Origin: Chitinophaga niabensis
GTDB taxonomy: Bacteria; Bacteroidota; Bacteroidia; Chitinophagales; Chitinophagaceae
Direction: 5' to 3'
DNA length: 64,000 nucleotides
Assembly (NCBI RefSeq): GCF_900129465.1
Contig: NZ_FSRA01000002.1
Span: 558,001 to 622,000, forward strand
The notes under the pieces: generated by a model
Databases searched by the model: none
What the model was told of the DNA's origin: nothing
Seen by the model: the letters and a program-made list of their open reading frames with translations, nothing else
Part shown: positions 36,501-44,414 of the stretch, one piece after another
Numbering within the stretch: the first letter of the stretch is position 1
Layout of the letters: every line of letters begins with the position of its first letter
Translations under genes and position numbers: made by a program

Positions 36501-38816
36501 TTAAAAAATAAACTGGTAGTTAACATTCGGGAAAAAGCCCATCTGGTTCACTTCCGTGATAGTACCACTGGCTGGTTTAATACGACGGGTGAAGATGTTC
36601 TTCCTTCCTGTAAGGTTCTGTAAATCTATATAAAATTTATGGGTGGTACTGCCCGATTCCCAGGTGAAAGAGCACTTCAGGTCCCAGCGGAAATAATTCC
36701 TGTTCCGCTCAGAGAAGGCTTTATCTTCCTGGTAAATGGCATATCCCTTCGCGATGGTTGCCGGTACATCAAATGGCGTATACCATTGACCTCCGGAATA
36801 AGAGAGCTTACTATCCGCACCAATATTGAATCCTGGCTTAATCGTCCATTCCTTCCCTACCAGGAAATTACTTACGTACTGTGTGTTGAAAGCCGTATTG
36901 CGCCATACCTTATCACTGCCCTGGTATCTGGAACTGAATACGCTTTGGGTAAAGAGGAAATAAAAACCTTTCTGCAGGAATTTCTCCAGCGTCAGCTCTG
37001 CACCATAGTTACGGCCAATACCATCATTGATCAGATGCTCTTTATTCGCAAAACCATACAGTGCGCCATTATTCAATAAGCTGAATGTGGAAGGCATCCT
37101 CTCAACCGGTGCATCAAACAAATGCTGGTAATATACTTCTGTTTTGAAACGTAACTTCCCGCCCAGGTCCTTATTATATCCCAGCACCAGGTGCAAACTC
37201 CGCGTAGTACCCAGGCCTTTATTGGAAAGCTGTCCATTGGTTTCATAGAAGTAAATTTCCATAGGCTGTAACTGGCTGTGCAGGCCTAATCCAAGGCTAA
37301 ATGCCTGGTATTTCAGGTTGAACCTGGGTTCAATACTAAAAGAATTATTCAATAGAAAATATTGCGCATATACGCCTGCATTAGCTATTAAAGTATTGCT
37401 GAAACGATGCTGCCAGTTCAGCCATCCTTTTACAAAACCGGTGGAACGATTGGTGTTCACATAGGTGCGCAGTACAGAGTCTCCATCTTTGATCAGCTGC
37501 TGGTGCAGCCTGAGGTTCATCAACTCCCCGGATACCCCTCCGCTCAGTTGATTGCGTGCAGAAAAGCGATGGTCCAGCTGATACCCCACACTTCCTCTCG
37601 TTAGTTTATAATCCAGTACTACCGCAGGCTCTGTGATCACTTCATTCTCCACCAAAAATTCGTCTGCCGTGTTCTGCGCTAAAGACACTGCGGCATAAGC
37701 ACGGCCAAAAGTATTGGCAGAGAAATTATAACTGTGTGTAATACCCAGCACACCTGTATTGGAACGGTAATGAGCATCCCGTTCTCCATCTCCGTACAGG
37801 CCGGTGGTATCATCGCCGGAATTAAAATGGATCTTGCTCAATCCTCCCAGTGCAAAGATGTTAAAGGTGCCGGCATTCTTTGTGGGCAGGTGAATTTTCA
37901 TGTTGAGGTCCTGGTAATAAGGTACTGTGCTACCCGTTCCGAATTTCACACCCAGAGCCTGCACTGCTGCCAGTAGAGAATAACGATAATCCAGCAGGAA
38001 GGATGCCTTACCGGGTTTGCCGATAGGCCCTTCCGCCGCTGCTTCAAAACCGTTGAAGCCGATCTGCGCCAGGAATTCATATTTATCACTGTTGCCATTT
38101 CGCAGCCGCAGATCAAAAGCGCCTGCCAGTGCATTGCCATAAGGTGCAGGAAATGCACCTGTGAGGAAATCTGAATTACGCAGCGTGTTCGTATTGAGTA
38201 TGGTTACAGGCCCACTGGTAGCACCGAGGGTGGAAAAGTGATTGGGATTGGGAATATCCACACCTTCCATCCTCCATAATACGCCGGCAGAGGAATTACC
38301 CCGTACAATGATGTCGTTACTGGCATCATTACTTCCACTCACCCCTGCAAAATTCTGTGCCATCCTTGCAGGATCATTTCGTGTGCCGGCATAACGCATG
38401 CCTTCTTCCATACTTAACTGGCGGGCACTGATCTGTGCCAGTGGGTTGATGGCCTGTTGTTTGTTCCGCCCTGTGATGGTTACATCCGATAGGTGCAGCA
38501 CTGTTTCTGTCAATGCAATTTCCAGTACGGTTTCCTTACCGGCATTTACTTCCACATTATTCAGGATCGCCGCTTCATATCCCATCAGGGTTACTTTGAT
38601 GTTGTGCCGGCCAACGGGAATACCCGGGATTCTGAATGCCCCTTTTTCATCAGTGGCCGTACCGGCGGATGTAGTTGTAATGGCTACTGTTACACCCGGC
38701 AGCGGTTGATGCGTATTCCTGTCTGTAACCAGGCCTTTGATGGTTTGCCGGGGTAATTGCTGTGCCATGGATGAAAAGGCCAGCATTGTACATAGTAAAG
38801 AGATAAATAACTTCAT
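36501..38816 (-). CDS. TonB-dependent outer-membrane receptor with N-terminal carboxypeptidase-like domain
   Basis: From the ATG at 38816 (MKLFISLLCTMLAFSSMAQQ) the protein has 771 residues: signal peptide, a carboxypeptidase-regulatory-like domain (about 22-105; IKGLVTDRNTHQPLPGVTVA), a plug (about 115-230; VSGSNDASNDIIVRGNSSAG, LWRMEGVDIPNPNHFS) and a barrel ending in an aromatic residue (NYQFIF). It is smaller than SusC proteins and has no SusD partner or STN domain, so it is a classic TonB receptor. It is the first gene of an operon with a LytS kinase and LytTR regulator. The upstream extension to 38954 has no export signal and is rejected. Confidence 0.92.
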   Translation of the reverse strand: MKLFISLLCTMLAFSSMAQQLPRQTIKGLVTDRNTHQPLPGVTVAITTTSAGTATDEKGAFRIPGIPVGRHNIKVTLMGYEAAILNNVEVNAGKETVLEIALTETVLHLSDVTITGRNKQQAINPLAQISARQLSMEEGMRYAGTRNDPARMAQNFAGVSGSNDASNDIIVRGNSSAGVLWRMEGVDIPNPNHFSTLGATSGPVTILNTNTLRNSDFLTGAFPAPYGNALAGAFDLRLRNGNSDKYEFLAQIGFNGFEAAAEGPIGKPGKASFLLDYRYSLLAAVQALGVKFGTGSTVPYYQDLNMKIHLPTKNAGTFNIFALGGLSKIHFNSGDDTTGLYGDGERDAHYRSNTGVLGITHSYNFSANTFGRAYAAVSLAQNTADEFLVENEVITEPAVVLDYKLTRGSVGYQLDHRFSARNQLSGGVSGELMNLRLHQQLIKDGDSVLRTYVNTNRSTGFVKGWLNWQHRFSNTLIANAGVYAQYFLLNNSFSIEPRFNLKYQAFSLGLGLHSQLQPMEIYFYETNGQLSNKGLGTTRSLHLVLGYNKDLGGKLRFKTEVYYQHLFDAPVERMPSTFSLLNNGALYGFANKEHLINDGIGRNYGAELTLEKFLQKGFYFLFTQSVFSSRYQGSDKVWRNTAFNTQYVSNFLVGKEWTIKPGFNIGADSKLSYSGGQWYTPFDVPATIAKGYAIYQEDKAFSERNRNYFRWDLKCSFTWESGSTTHKFYIDLQNLTGRKNIFTRRIKPASGTITEVNQMGFFPNVNYQFIF

Positions 38817-38928
38817 GGGGTATTTTTCCTGCAAAGATGAAGGGATAGCCTGCCTGCAGAAAAGTGATTTGGCGCCAACCGTCGTAAAATGGGAATGAAT
38901 GGTATCTTTATACTTAAACCGCCGCCGT

Positions 38929-39144
38929 ATGGAGCCATTCTCCGTTACCATCAATGAACAGTCTTATCTTGTTACTCCTTATGCCAAAGGGTATTCCATT
39001 TCCTTTCACGTCACTACGGAAAACAGCCAGATCATTTTTGAGCTGGATGAAGAAGATAACCTGCGGGCCCTTACCAGCGGAGATCCTGTGGATGCCCGCA
39101 TTATTTCTGCACTGGCGGAAGCCATCACAAAACATTTTGCATAG
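38929..39144 (+). CDS. hypothetical small protein, 71 aa
   Basis: The ATG at 38929 gives a 71-residue acidic protein (MEPFSVTINEQSYLVTPYAK ... EDNLRALTSGDPVDARIISA). It looks like a small beta-sheet followed by a C-terminal helix. I do not recognise a named domain, though similar small proteins are common in Bacteroidota. It precedes the UmuC-type polymerase gene by 47 bases, but a separate promoter and palindrome lie between them. Confidence 0.7.
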   Translation: MEPFSVTINEQSYLVTPYAKGYSISFHVTTENSQIIFELDEEDNLRALTSGDPVDARIISALAEAITKHFA

Positions 39145-39186
39145 TCCCAAAAATATTCGGTAGTTTTGCTAAAGAACTTAGCAAAA
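39136..39186 (+). promoter_or_regulatory. promoter and palindromic operator of the UmuC cassette
   Basis: TTTG (39136-39139) and TAGTTTTG (39161-39168), spaced by 21 bases, form a Bacteroidota promoter. A perfect inverted repeat TTTTGCTAA (39164-39172) / TTAGCAAAA (39178-39186) with a 5-base centre overlaps the -7 element and reaches to within 5 bases of the ATG at 39192. The position is ideal for a repressor; given the genes downstream, a LexA-like damage-responsive regulator is the natural hypothesis. Confidence 0.7.
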
Positions 39187-39191
39187 GACAA

Positions 39192-40460
39192 ATGATCGCC
39201 ATTGTAGATTGTAACAACTTCTATGCGAGCTGTGAGCGGCTCTTTAACCCCAGGATCAAAACAAGGCCCGTGGTTGTATTGAGTAATAATGATGGATGCG
39301 TAGTGGCACGGTCTGAAGAAGCCAAAGCCCTGGGCATCAAAATGGGAGAAGCTGCTTTTGCTATTGAGGATATGCTGGAGAAAAACAATGTAGCTGTTTA
39401 TTCTTCTAATTATACGCTTTACGGCAGTGTTTCTAACCGGGTGATGAGCACACTTTCCCGTTATTCCCCCAACATGGAAATATACAGTATCGATGAGGCC
39501 TTCCTGGATTTTTCAGGCATGAAAGACCTGTTTGGGCTTGCAGCAGATATCAAAAGAACCATTGAGCAAGAGGTGGGCATTCCTGTTTCTGTTGGGGTGG
39601 CCCCCAGCAAAACACTGGCAAAACTGGCCAACCGTTTCACCAAAAAACATTTTCGTGATATTGGTGTGCATGTGCTGGATTCTCCTGAAAAAACCATCGC
39701 TGCACTGGCAGCCACGCCGGTAGAAGATATCTGGGGAGTTGGTGCGCAATACGCTGCATTACTGCATAAACATAACATGCATACAGCGTTGGATTTTTCC
39801 CGTGCATCCGATGATTGGGTACGCAAAGAAATGTCTGTTGTAGGTTTGCGGATGTTACATGAATTACGGGGTATCCCTTCTATTGAACTGCAGGAAGAAC
39901 CGCCCCCTAAGAAAGGCATGGGCGTATCGCGCTCTTTCGGGAAACTATTAACGGACAAGAACGATATCAGGGAAGCGCTGGCCAGCTACATGGCTATCTG
40001 CGGAGAAAGATTACGCCGCCAGAAAAGCTGTGCAAAACTGATCACCATCTTCCTGCACACCAATAATTTCCGTACGCAGGACAAACAATATTACCGTTCC
40101 ATCAATGTACAATTGCCCACCGCTACCAATAGTACAAAAGAACTGATCCATTATGCCATGCTGGGGCTGGACAGGATCTTCAAACCCGGTTTCAATTTCA
40201 AAAAAGTAGGAGTGCTGGCACAGGACCTTGTGCCGGAGGACCAGGTGCAGCAGAACCTCTTTTCTGAAGCTGATCTTGAAAGAGATGCGCGATTAATGAA
40301 AGCGCTGGATAATATCAACCAGCACTTTTCCAATAAACAATTGGTACGGTTTGCCATCCAGGGAAATGGCACGAAGTGGAAACTGCGGCAGGAGAAATTA
40401 TCTGCCTGTTTCACTACCCGCGTTCCTGAAATATTAAAAGCTAAAGTAGGTCATGTATAA
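39192..40460 (+). CDS. umuC: Y-family translesion DNA polymerase (UmuC-type)
   Basis: The 422-residue protein copies past DNA lesions. Catalytic carboxylates are Asp6 (AIVDCNNFYASCERLF) and Asp101-Glu102 (YSIDEAFLDF); the thumb/helix-hairpin region (PVEDIWGVGAQYAAL) and the C-terminal DUF4113-type tail (SNKQLVRFAIQGNGTKWKLR) mark it as UmuC rather than DinB. No UmuD-like S24 peptidase is adjacent. Instead it overlaps by 8 bases the start of an unknown gene and is followed by a SRAP protein, making a three-gene DNA-damage cassette behind a palindromic operator. Confidence 0.95.
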   Translation: MIAIVDCNNFYASCERLFNPRIKTRPVVVLSNNDGCVVARSEEAKALGIKMGEAAFAIEDMLEKNNVAVYSSNYTLYGSVSNRVMSTLSRYSPNMEIYSIDEAFLDFSGMKDLFGLAADIKRTIEQEVGIPVSVGVAPSKTLAKLANRFTKKHFRDIGVHVLDSPEKTIAALAATPVEDIWGVGAQYAALLHKHNMHTALDFSRASDDWVRKEMSVVGLRMLHELRGIPSIELQEEPPPKKGMGVSRSFGKLLTDKNDIREALASYMAICGERLRRQKSCAKLITIFLHTNNFRTQDKQYYRSINVQLPTATNSTKELIHYAMLGLDRIFKPGFNFKKVGVLAQDLVPEDQVQQNLFSEADLERDARLMKALDNINQHFSNKQLVRFAIQGNGTKWKLRQEKLSACFTTRVPEILKAKVGHV

Positions 40461-40929
40461 TCCGCTCGCACTGTTAGATAAGATTGTACTCGATGGACTC
40501 ATCTCCGCGGGGCACGCTTATTTTGTGCGGCAAACCTATGCACGTGGAAATGATCCGCGCATGAAAGAAGTGCTTCTGCTTTCTCCCTACCTTTCTAAAA
40601 CAGCAGCCCTGGCGCATTATGAAGCGATAGCCGAAGATCCCCGCAGGTACCTCTACATTTTAGAAGAGCATGAAAGGCTTTACCGTGCAGCGGCGCAGCC
40701 TTCCGGTTACCTGGTTTATGTAGCACTGCTGAAAGAAAGAACATGGCAGCCCTCTTATGAACTCGCTGCAAAGATCAAACGATACATCACTTCCGAAGCT
40801 GGCTGGAAACCGGAACGGAAGGATGAAGTGCAGGCCTCTCTCTTCATTCAGTTTGGAGAACTTTTTATTACCTTGAAGCTGAATCAGGAAGAAATTAAAG
40901 TACCCTTATCTGATATAGAAAAATTATAG
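40453..40929 (+). CDS. unknown protein between UmuC and SRAP, 158 aa
   Basis: This 158-residue protein has no recognised domain. It appears mostly helical in the first 120 residues (LDKIVLDGLISAGHAYFVRQ, YLYILEEHERLYRAAAQPSG) and ends with two beta-strands (ASLFIQFGELFITLKL). No signal or membrane segment. Its ATG lies inside the umuC 3' end (8-base overlap), and the SRAP gene starts 4 bases after its stop, so it is translationally coupled to both. Guilt by association suggests an accessory of lesion bypass or of damaged-DNA processing; that is inference only. Confidence 0.85.
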   Translation: MYNPLALLDKIVLDGLISAGHAYFVRQTYARGNDPRMKEVLLLSPYLSKTAALAHYEAIAEDPRRYLYILEEHERLYRAAAQPSGYLVYVALLKERTWQPSYELAAKIKRYITSEAGWKPERKDEVQASLFIQFGELFITLKLNQEEIKVPLSDIEKL

Positions 40930-40933
40930 CCCA

Positions 40934-41683
40934 ATGTGTTACGATCTCTCTTTTTCTGCCAGTATTGAATCAGTATATGATTATCTCCCCGAGCTGAAAG
41001 ACCTGGGGCAACTGGATATGTATTTTGAGCCTACTTTTCACAAAGTGGCACAGGCTTATCCAAAGTGGCCTGTGGTGGTAGCAGACAAAGGGCAGTTGAA
41101 ACTCCTGAAATTTGAATGGGGGGTTATTCCCGGTTATATGAAAACACCGGAAGAAGTAAAGAAAGGGCGCAAGTGGATGGTGAATGCACGCTCTGAAAAA
41201 GTGCTGGATACAAAAGCCTACTGGAGCCGTATCCGTAAGAACCGTTGCCTTATTCCTGCCACCGGTTTCTTTGAACACCGGGAAATACCCGGTTGGAAAA
41301 ATAAAGTACCTTATTATATCAGGGTAAAAGACCGCAGCATGTTCTTCATTGCAGGGCTTTATGCTTACTCACATATTCCAAATCCTGAAACAGGAGAACT
41401 GCCGGGCACCTTTACCGTACTCACCCGTGATGCGAATGATATTATGAAGCGTATTCACAACGGGGGAGATAATGCAGGGCGGATGCCGCTTATCCTTCCC
41501 ATAGAACTGGAAAGGGAATGGCTGAACCCCCATCTCACGGATACGGATATACAGAAGATCCTGCAATACACATTACCTTCAGATGACCTTGAATACTGGC
41601 CGGTGAATTCTGTAAGAAAAGCAAAACCGGATGATGAAGGGGTTATTGAAAGGGTGGAATATGAAGGGTTGCCGGCGTTGTGA
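40934..41683 (+). CDS. SRAP-family DNA-protein crosslink protein (YedK/HMCES-like)
   Basis: The 249-residue protein has the SRAP active-site residues: Cys2 (exposed after Met removal), Asn84 in WMVNARSEK, Glu114 in IPATGFFEH and His175 in MKRIHNGGDNAGRMPLIL. Family members form a covalent thiazolidine bond between Cys2 and abasic sites in single-stranded DNA and shield them. The gene ends the UmuC cassette and abuts the convergent hybrid kinase gene with no intergenic base (41683/41684). Length is at the upper family range (YedK is 222). Confidence 0.95.
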   Translation: MCYDLSFSASIESVYDYLPELKDLGQLDMYFEPTFHKVAQAYPKWPVVVADKGQLKLLKFEWGVIPGYMKTPEEVKKGRKWMVNARSEKVLDTKAYWSRIRKNRCLIPATGFFEHREIPGWKNKVPYYIRVKDRSMFFIAGLYAYSHIPNPETGELPGTFTVLTRDANDIMKRIHNGGDNAGRMPLILPIELEREWLNPHLTDTDIQKILQYTLPSDDLEYWPVNSVRKAKPDDEGVIERVEYEGLPAL

Positions 41684-43738
41684 TTAACTCACTTTTGCAA
41701 CCATCCTTTCCGCTGTAACAAAACAGGGCGCATCTAAATATTTATCTACCACTTCATATAGGCGATCGAACTCAACGGGTTTGATCAGGTATTCGTTTAC
41801 GCCAGCTTCCAAAGCTGCTTCCTGTTGTTCGCGGAAAGCATCCGCAGAAATAGCGATCACGGGAATATGGCGCAGTGCGGGATCTTCGCGGATAATTTTC
41901 AATGCTTCACGGCCGGTAAGTTTTGGCATATGCATATCCATGATGATCAGGTCCGGCATATGCGCACGGGTCATTGCTACGCCATCCTGCCCGTTATCTG
42001 CAATCATGATCTGGATGCCGATGTTAGAGAAGAAACGTTCCATGATCATCTGGTTGGTCTGATTATCTTCCATCAGCAGGATCCGTTTGCTGGAAGGCAG
42101 TACAGAGAATTGCTTCTTGCCGGGAACGATCTCCTGCAGCTGCTGGTTCTTTTCAATCTTCAACGGCAGCGTTACGGTAAAGGCAGTACCTTCACCCGGC
42201 TGGCTCCATACTTCTATTTCTCCACCCATCAGTTCTGCAATACGTTTGGAAATAGCGAGCCCCAGGCCGGTTCCTCCAAACTTGTGATAAATAGTTTTAT
42301 CTGCCTGCTCAAAAGGCTGAAAGATCAAACCTTGTTTTTCTTTGGCAATACCTACTCCTTCATCCGCTACCCTGATGCACCATTGCAATGCATTCTTTTT
42401 AAAACAGTAGAGTGTTACTTTCTTATTCGCAGGCGTGAACTTGATGGCATTTGCCAGCAGGTTATTCAGGATCTGCGAAAGATGCACACGGTCTCCCAGG
42501 ATATGAGAAGGTAACCCATTATCGATCTGCAACTGCAGCCCCACATCTTTCAACCTTGCCGCATTCTGGTAAATAGTTACCACGCTGCGCAGCCAATCCC
42601 GCAGGGCAAATGATTCCTGGCGGATATCATCTGTTTTGCCTGCTTCTATCTTAGCCAGTTCCAGTACATTATTGATGATCTCCAGCAGGCTGTGGCTGCT
42701 GGTATAGATATTCTCGATGTAGCTTACAATGTCGCGCGGCACTTTGCCTTTATTGCTTTTATCGTTCAACAAAAGATAACTGATACCAATAATGGCATTC
42801 AAAGGATTGCGGATCTCATGGCTGATCTCCCGCAGGAAAGCAGATTTGGCGGCATTGGCATTTTCCGCTTCATCCCTGGCAGTAGTAAGGTTAGCCCTGA
42901 GTGTTTCCAGTTCCGCCACATATTCTTCCAGTTGCAGGTCTTTCCGCTTCATCTGCGCGAGGGTATGCTGCAGGTCTTTCAGGATCTCCCCCTGCACTTT
43001 GTAGTTCGCGTTCAGTTGTGCGGTACGGTTCTCAACTTCTCTTTCCAGCTTCTCATTATAACTTTCCAGTTCTTTATAAGCAAGTTTGAGTTCTGCTTCT
43101 TTACCGGCTATCTCTTCATGCCTTTTTCTCAATGATCTGTTACGGATTCCCAGGGTTTTAACAAGGCTGGCAATATTCACCTGGTAAAAACTGATCACCA
43201 TACCATTCAATACCACTACTACGGCCATGATCAGCCAGCGGAAAGCAAAGGTCATGCTGCGGGTTAGTTCCATCGGTTGAACTACCTGGTAGTAATAATT
43301 AGCTTCCAGTAATATGAGGCCGGTAAGGGGCATGGCCATACAGGCACATTTGAGCCCCCGTTCTTTGGGAGAGCAGATCAATAATGGAACACCTATGAGA
43401 AAAAGCCCCAGGAAATGCACCTGTGTGCTTTCGCCGAAAGTTGTGCCATAATACAGCATCACGCAGCAATAAACGAACAACAGCCCGAACTTGGCCATGG
43501 CGTAATGATGTTTACGATTGAGCAGAAGTATGCTGAGGAAGCCGGCAACAAATGCCATGGCGGTATAAAGAATGATCCACTGGCCTGAAATAAGGGAGAG
43601 CGATACACCGCAGAAAGTGCACAACAGGGCGGTAAGGAAGCTGAATGAATTTACGATCATGACCTTGCGGGCATCATCGTCTTTCACGGCAGAGGTAAGG
43701 CCTGTTTTCTTAATGATATTGAACTGGTGATAGATCAT
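41684..43738 (-). CDS. hybrid histidine kinase with C-terminal receiver
   Basis: The 684-residue protein has an N-terminal membrane region of about six helices (about 30-190), a coiled coil (about 195-295), a HisKA domain with His307 (FLREISHEIRNPLNAIIG), an ATPase domain (NLLANAIKFTPANKKV, ADEGVGIAKEKQG, GTGLGLAISKRIAEL) and a receiver with Asp601 (LIIMDMHMPK). The membrane part has no periplasmic domain. After autophosphorylation the phosphate can move to its own receiver and on to another protein; no histidine phosphotransfer protein or DNA-binding regulator is adjacent. Stop codon abuts that of the convergent SRAP gene. Confidence 0.95.
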   Translation of the reverse strand: MIYHQFNIIKKTGLTSAVKDDDARKVMIVNSFSFLTALLCTFCGVSLSLISGQWIILYTAMAFVAGFLSILLLNRKHHYAMAKFGLLFVYCCVMLYYGTTFGESTQVHFLGLFLIGVPLLICSPKERGLKCACMAMPLTGLILLEANYYYQVVQPMELTRSMTFAFRWLIMAVVVVLNGMVISFYQVNIASLVKTLGIRNRSLRKRHEEIAGKEAELKLAYKELESYNEKLEREVENRTAQLNANYKVQGEILKDLQHTLAQMKRKDLQLEEYVAELETLRANLTTARDEAENANAAKSAFLREISHEIRNPLNAIIGISYLLLNDKSNKGKVPRDIVSYIENIYTSSHSLLEIINNVLELAKIEAGKTDDIRQESFALRDWLRSVVTIYQNAARLKDVGLQLQIDNGLPSHILGDRVHLSQILNNLLANAIKFTPANKKVTLYCFKKNALQWCIRVADEGVGIAKEKQGLIFQPFEQADKTIYHKFGGTGLGLAISKRIAELMGGEIEVWSQPGEGTAFTVTLPLKIEKNQQLQEIVPGKKQFSVLPSSKRILLMEDNQTNQMIMERFFSNIGIQIMIADNGQDGVAMTRAHMPDLIIMDMHMPKLTGREALKIIREDPALRHIPVIAISADAFREQQEAALEAGVNEYLIKPVEFDRLYEVVDKYLDAPCFVTAERMVAKVS

Positions 43739-43902
43739 TTTTCAAACAAATACCTGTATCAAATGTAAAGCATTTTCACATGCCATCAACAAAACAAATG
43801 AGACTGGTAGTTTTATCAATATTATGGTTATCAATAAATTAGTATAATTTCTTCTGCACAATACAAGGGCGGGGCAACTATCGATTAACAAATCCGCGCT
43901 TT

Positions 43903-43975
43903 AAAAGATTTGGCCCGATAAAGATCGGGCCAGGGTAAAGTTTACTCTCCAATTTAACTTATTAAACTATCTGGT
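43903..43975 (-). ncRNA. candidate small RNA or leader unit B
   Basis: On the minus strand a short unit ends with a strong intrinsic terminator: 9-bp stem TGGCCCGAT / ATCGGGCCA (43911-43932) followed by AAATCTTTT. Upstream, AGTTAAATTGGAG (43947-43959) is identical to a stretch in unit A exactly 180 bases away. No long open frame precedes it. The 5' end is not defined; no clear -7 element was found. It could also be an attenuator in the leader of the hybrid kinase gene. Confidence 0.45.
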
Positions 43976-44081
43976 AATAAATATTTTTCGATCTTGGTTA
44001 TGCTGTGTTCTAACCCCAATTTAATAACACAAAATGGTAAGAATTGTTAACCATTAGTTAATAATAGATCTTAGCCTGTTC

Positions 44082-44176
44082 AAAAAATGAACAGGCCCGG
44101 GGGGAACCCCAGACCTGTTAAATACGCTCCAATTTAACTCATGGCAGCCAGTTCTGCTATTGGTACTGCTGCGATG
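44082..44176 (-). ncRNA. candidate small RNA A between hybrid kinase and cydAB
   Basis: A -7 element TATATTTG on the minus strand (44183-44190) predicts a start near 44176. About 40 bases on comes AGTTAAATTGGAG (44127-44139), then a GC-rich terminator hairpin (44090-44119, loop UUCC) and a U-run (44082-44088). The predicted RNA is about 95 nt. The only ATG (ATG-AGT-TAA) codes for two residues, so this is more likely non-coding. On the opposite strand a 16-codon frame (MAASSAIGTAAMTAQI, 44140-44190) can be read, which is an alternative explanation. Confidence 0.5.
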
Positions 44177-44324
44177 ACGGCTCAAATATAAAAATCAGCC
44201 CAGCCGGGGCGTGTTAAAAGCTTGTTATTACACGAAGGTGCTATACGGAAACAACCATGATGGGTTAAAACCCATCTGTTTATATATAAATAACCTTTCT
44301 TTCCTCCCGTTGTTTTATTAACTT

Positions 44325-44357
44325 GACTAACGTCAGGCGGGATGCCTGATGTTAGTC
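44325..44357. promoter_or_regulatory. 14-bp inverted repeat upstream of cydA
   Basis: GACTAACGTCAGGC (44325-44338) and GCCTGATGTTAGTC (44344-44357) are reverse complements with one mismatch, separated by 5 bases. No T-run follows, so it is not a terminator. It lies directly upstream of the cydA promoter (TACTTTTG at 44382-44389), centred about 55 bases before the expected start of transcription, a typical place for an activator site. Confidence 0.6.
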
Positions 44358-44381
44358 ACCATCCGCTCGCTGTTACCATAT

Positions 44382-44389
44382 TACTTTTG
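44382..44389 (+). promoter_or_regulatory. cydAB promoter -7 element
   Basis: TACTTTTG matches TAnnTTTG and stands 25 bases before the cydA ATG (44415). No good TTTG was seen at -33, which fits dependence on an activator bound to the inverted repeat upstream. Confidence 0.55.
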
Positions 44390-44414
44390 CAGGACCAACA
44401 TCAAAAACCGGATT

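Noticed and set aside
36501..38954. TonB receptor beginning at 38954
   Set aside because: The added 46 residues are basic with no export signal and overlap the upstream region of the divergent small gene.
44349..44414. Upstream start for cydA
   Set aside because: It lies in front of the predicted promoter and would bury the conserved N-terminus, where His19 numbering fits the start at 44415.
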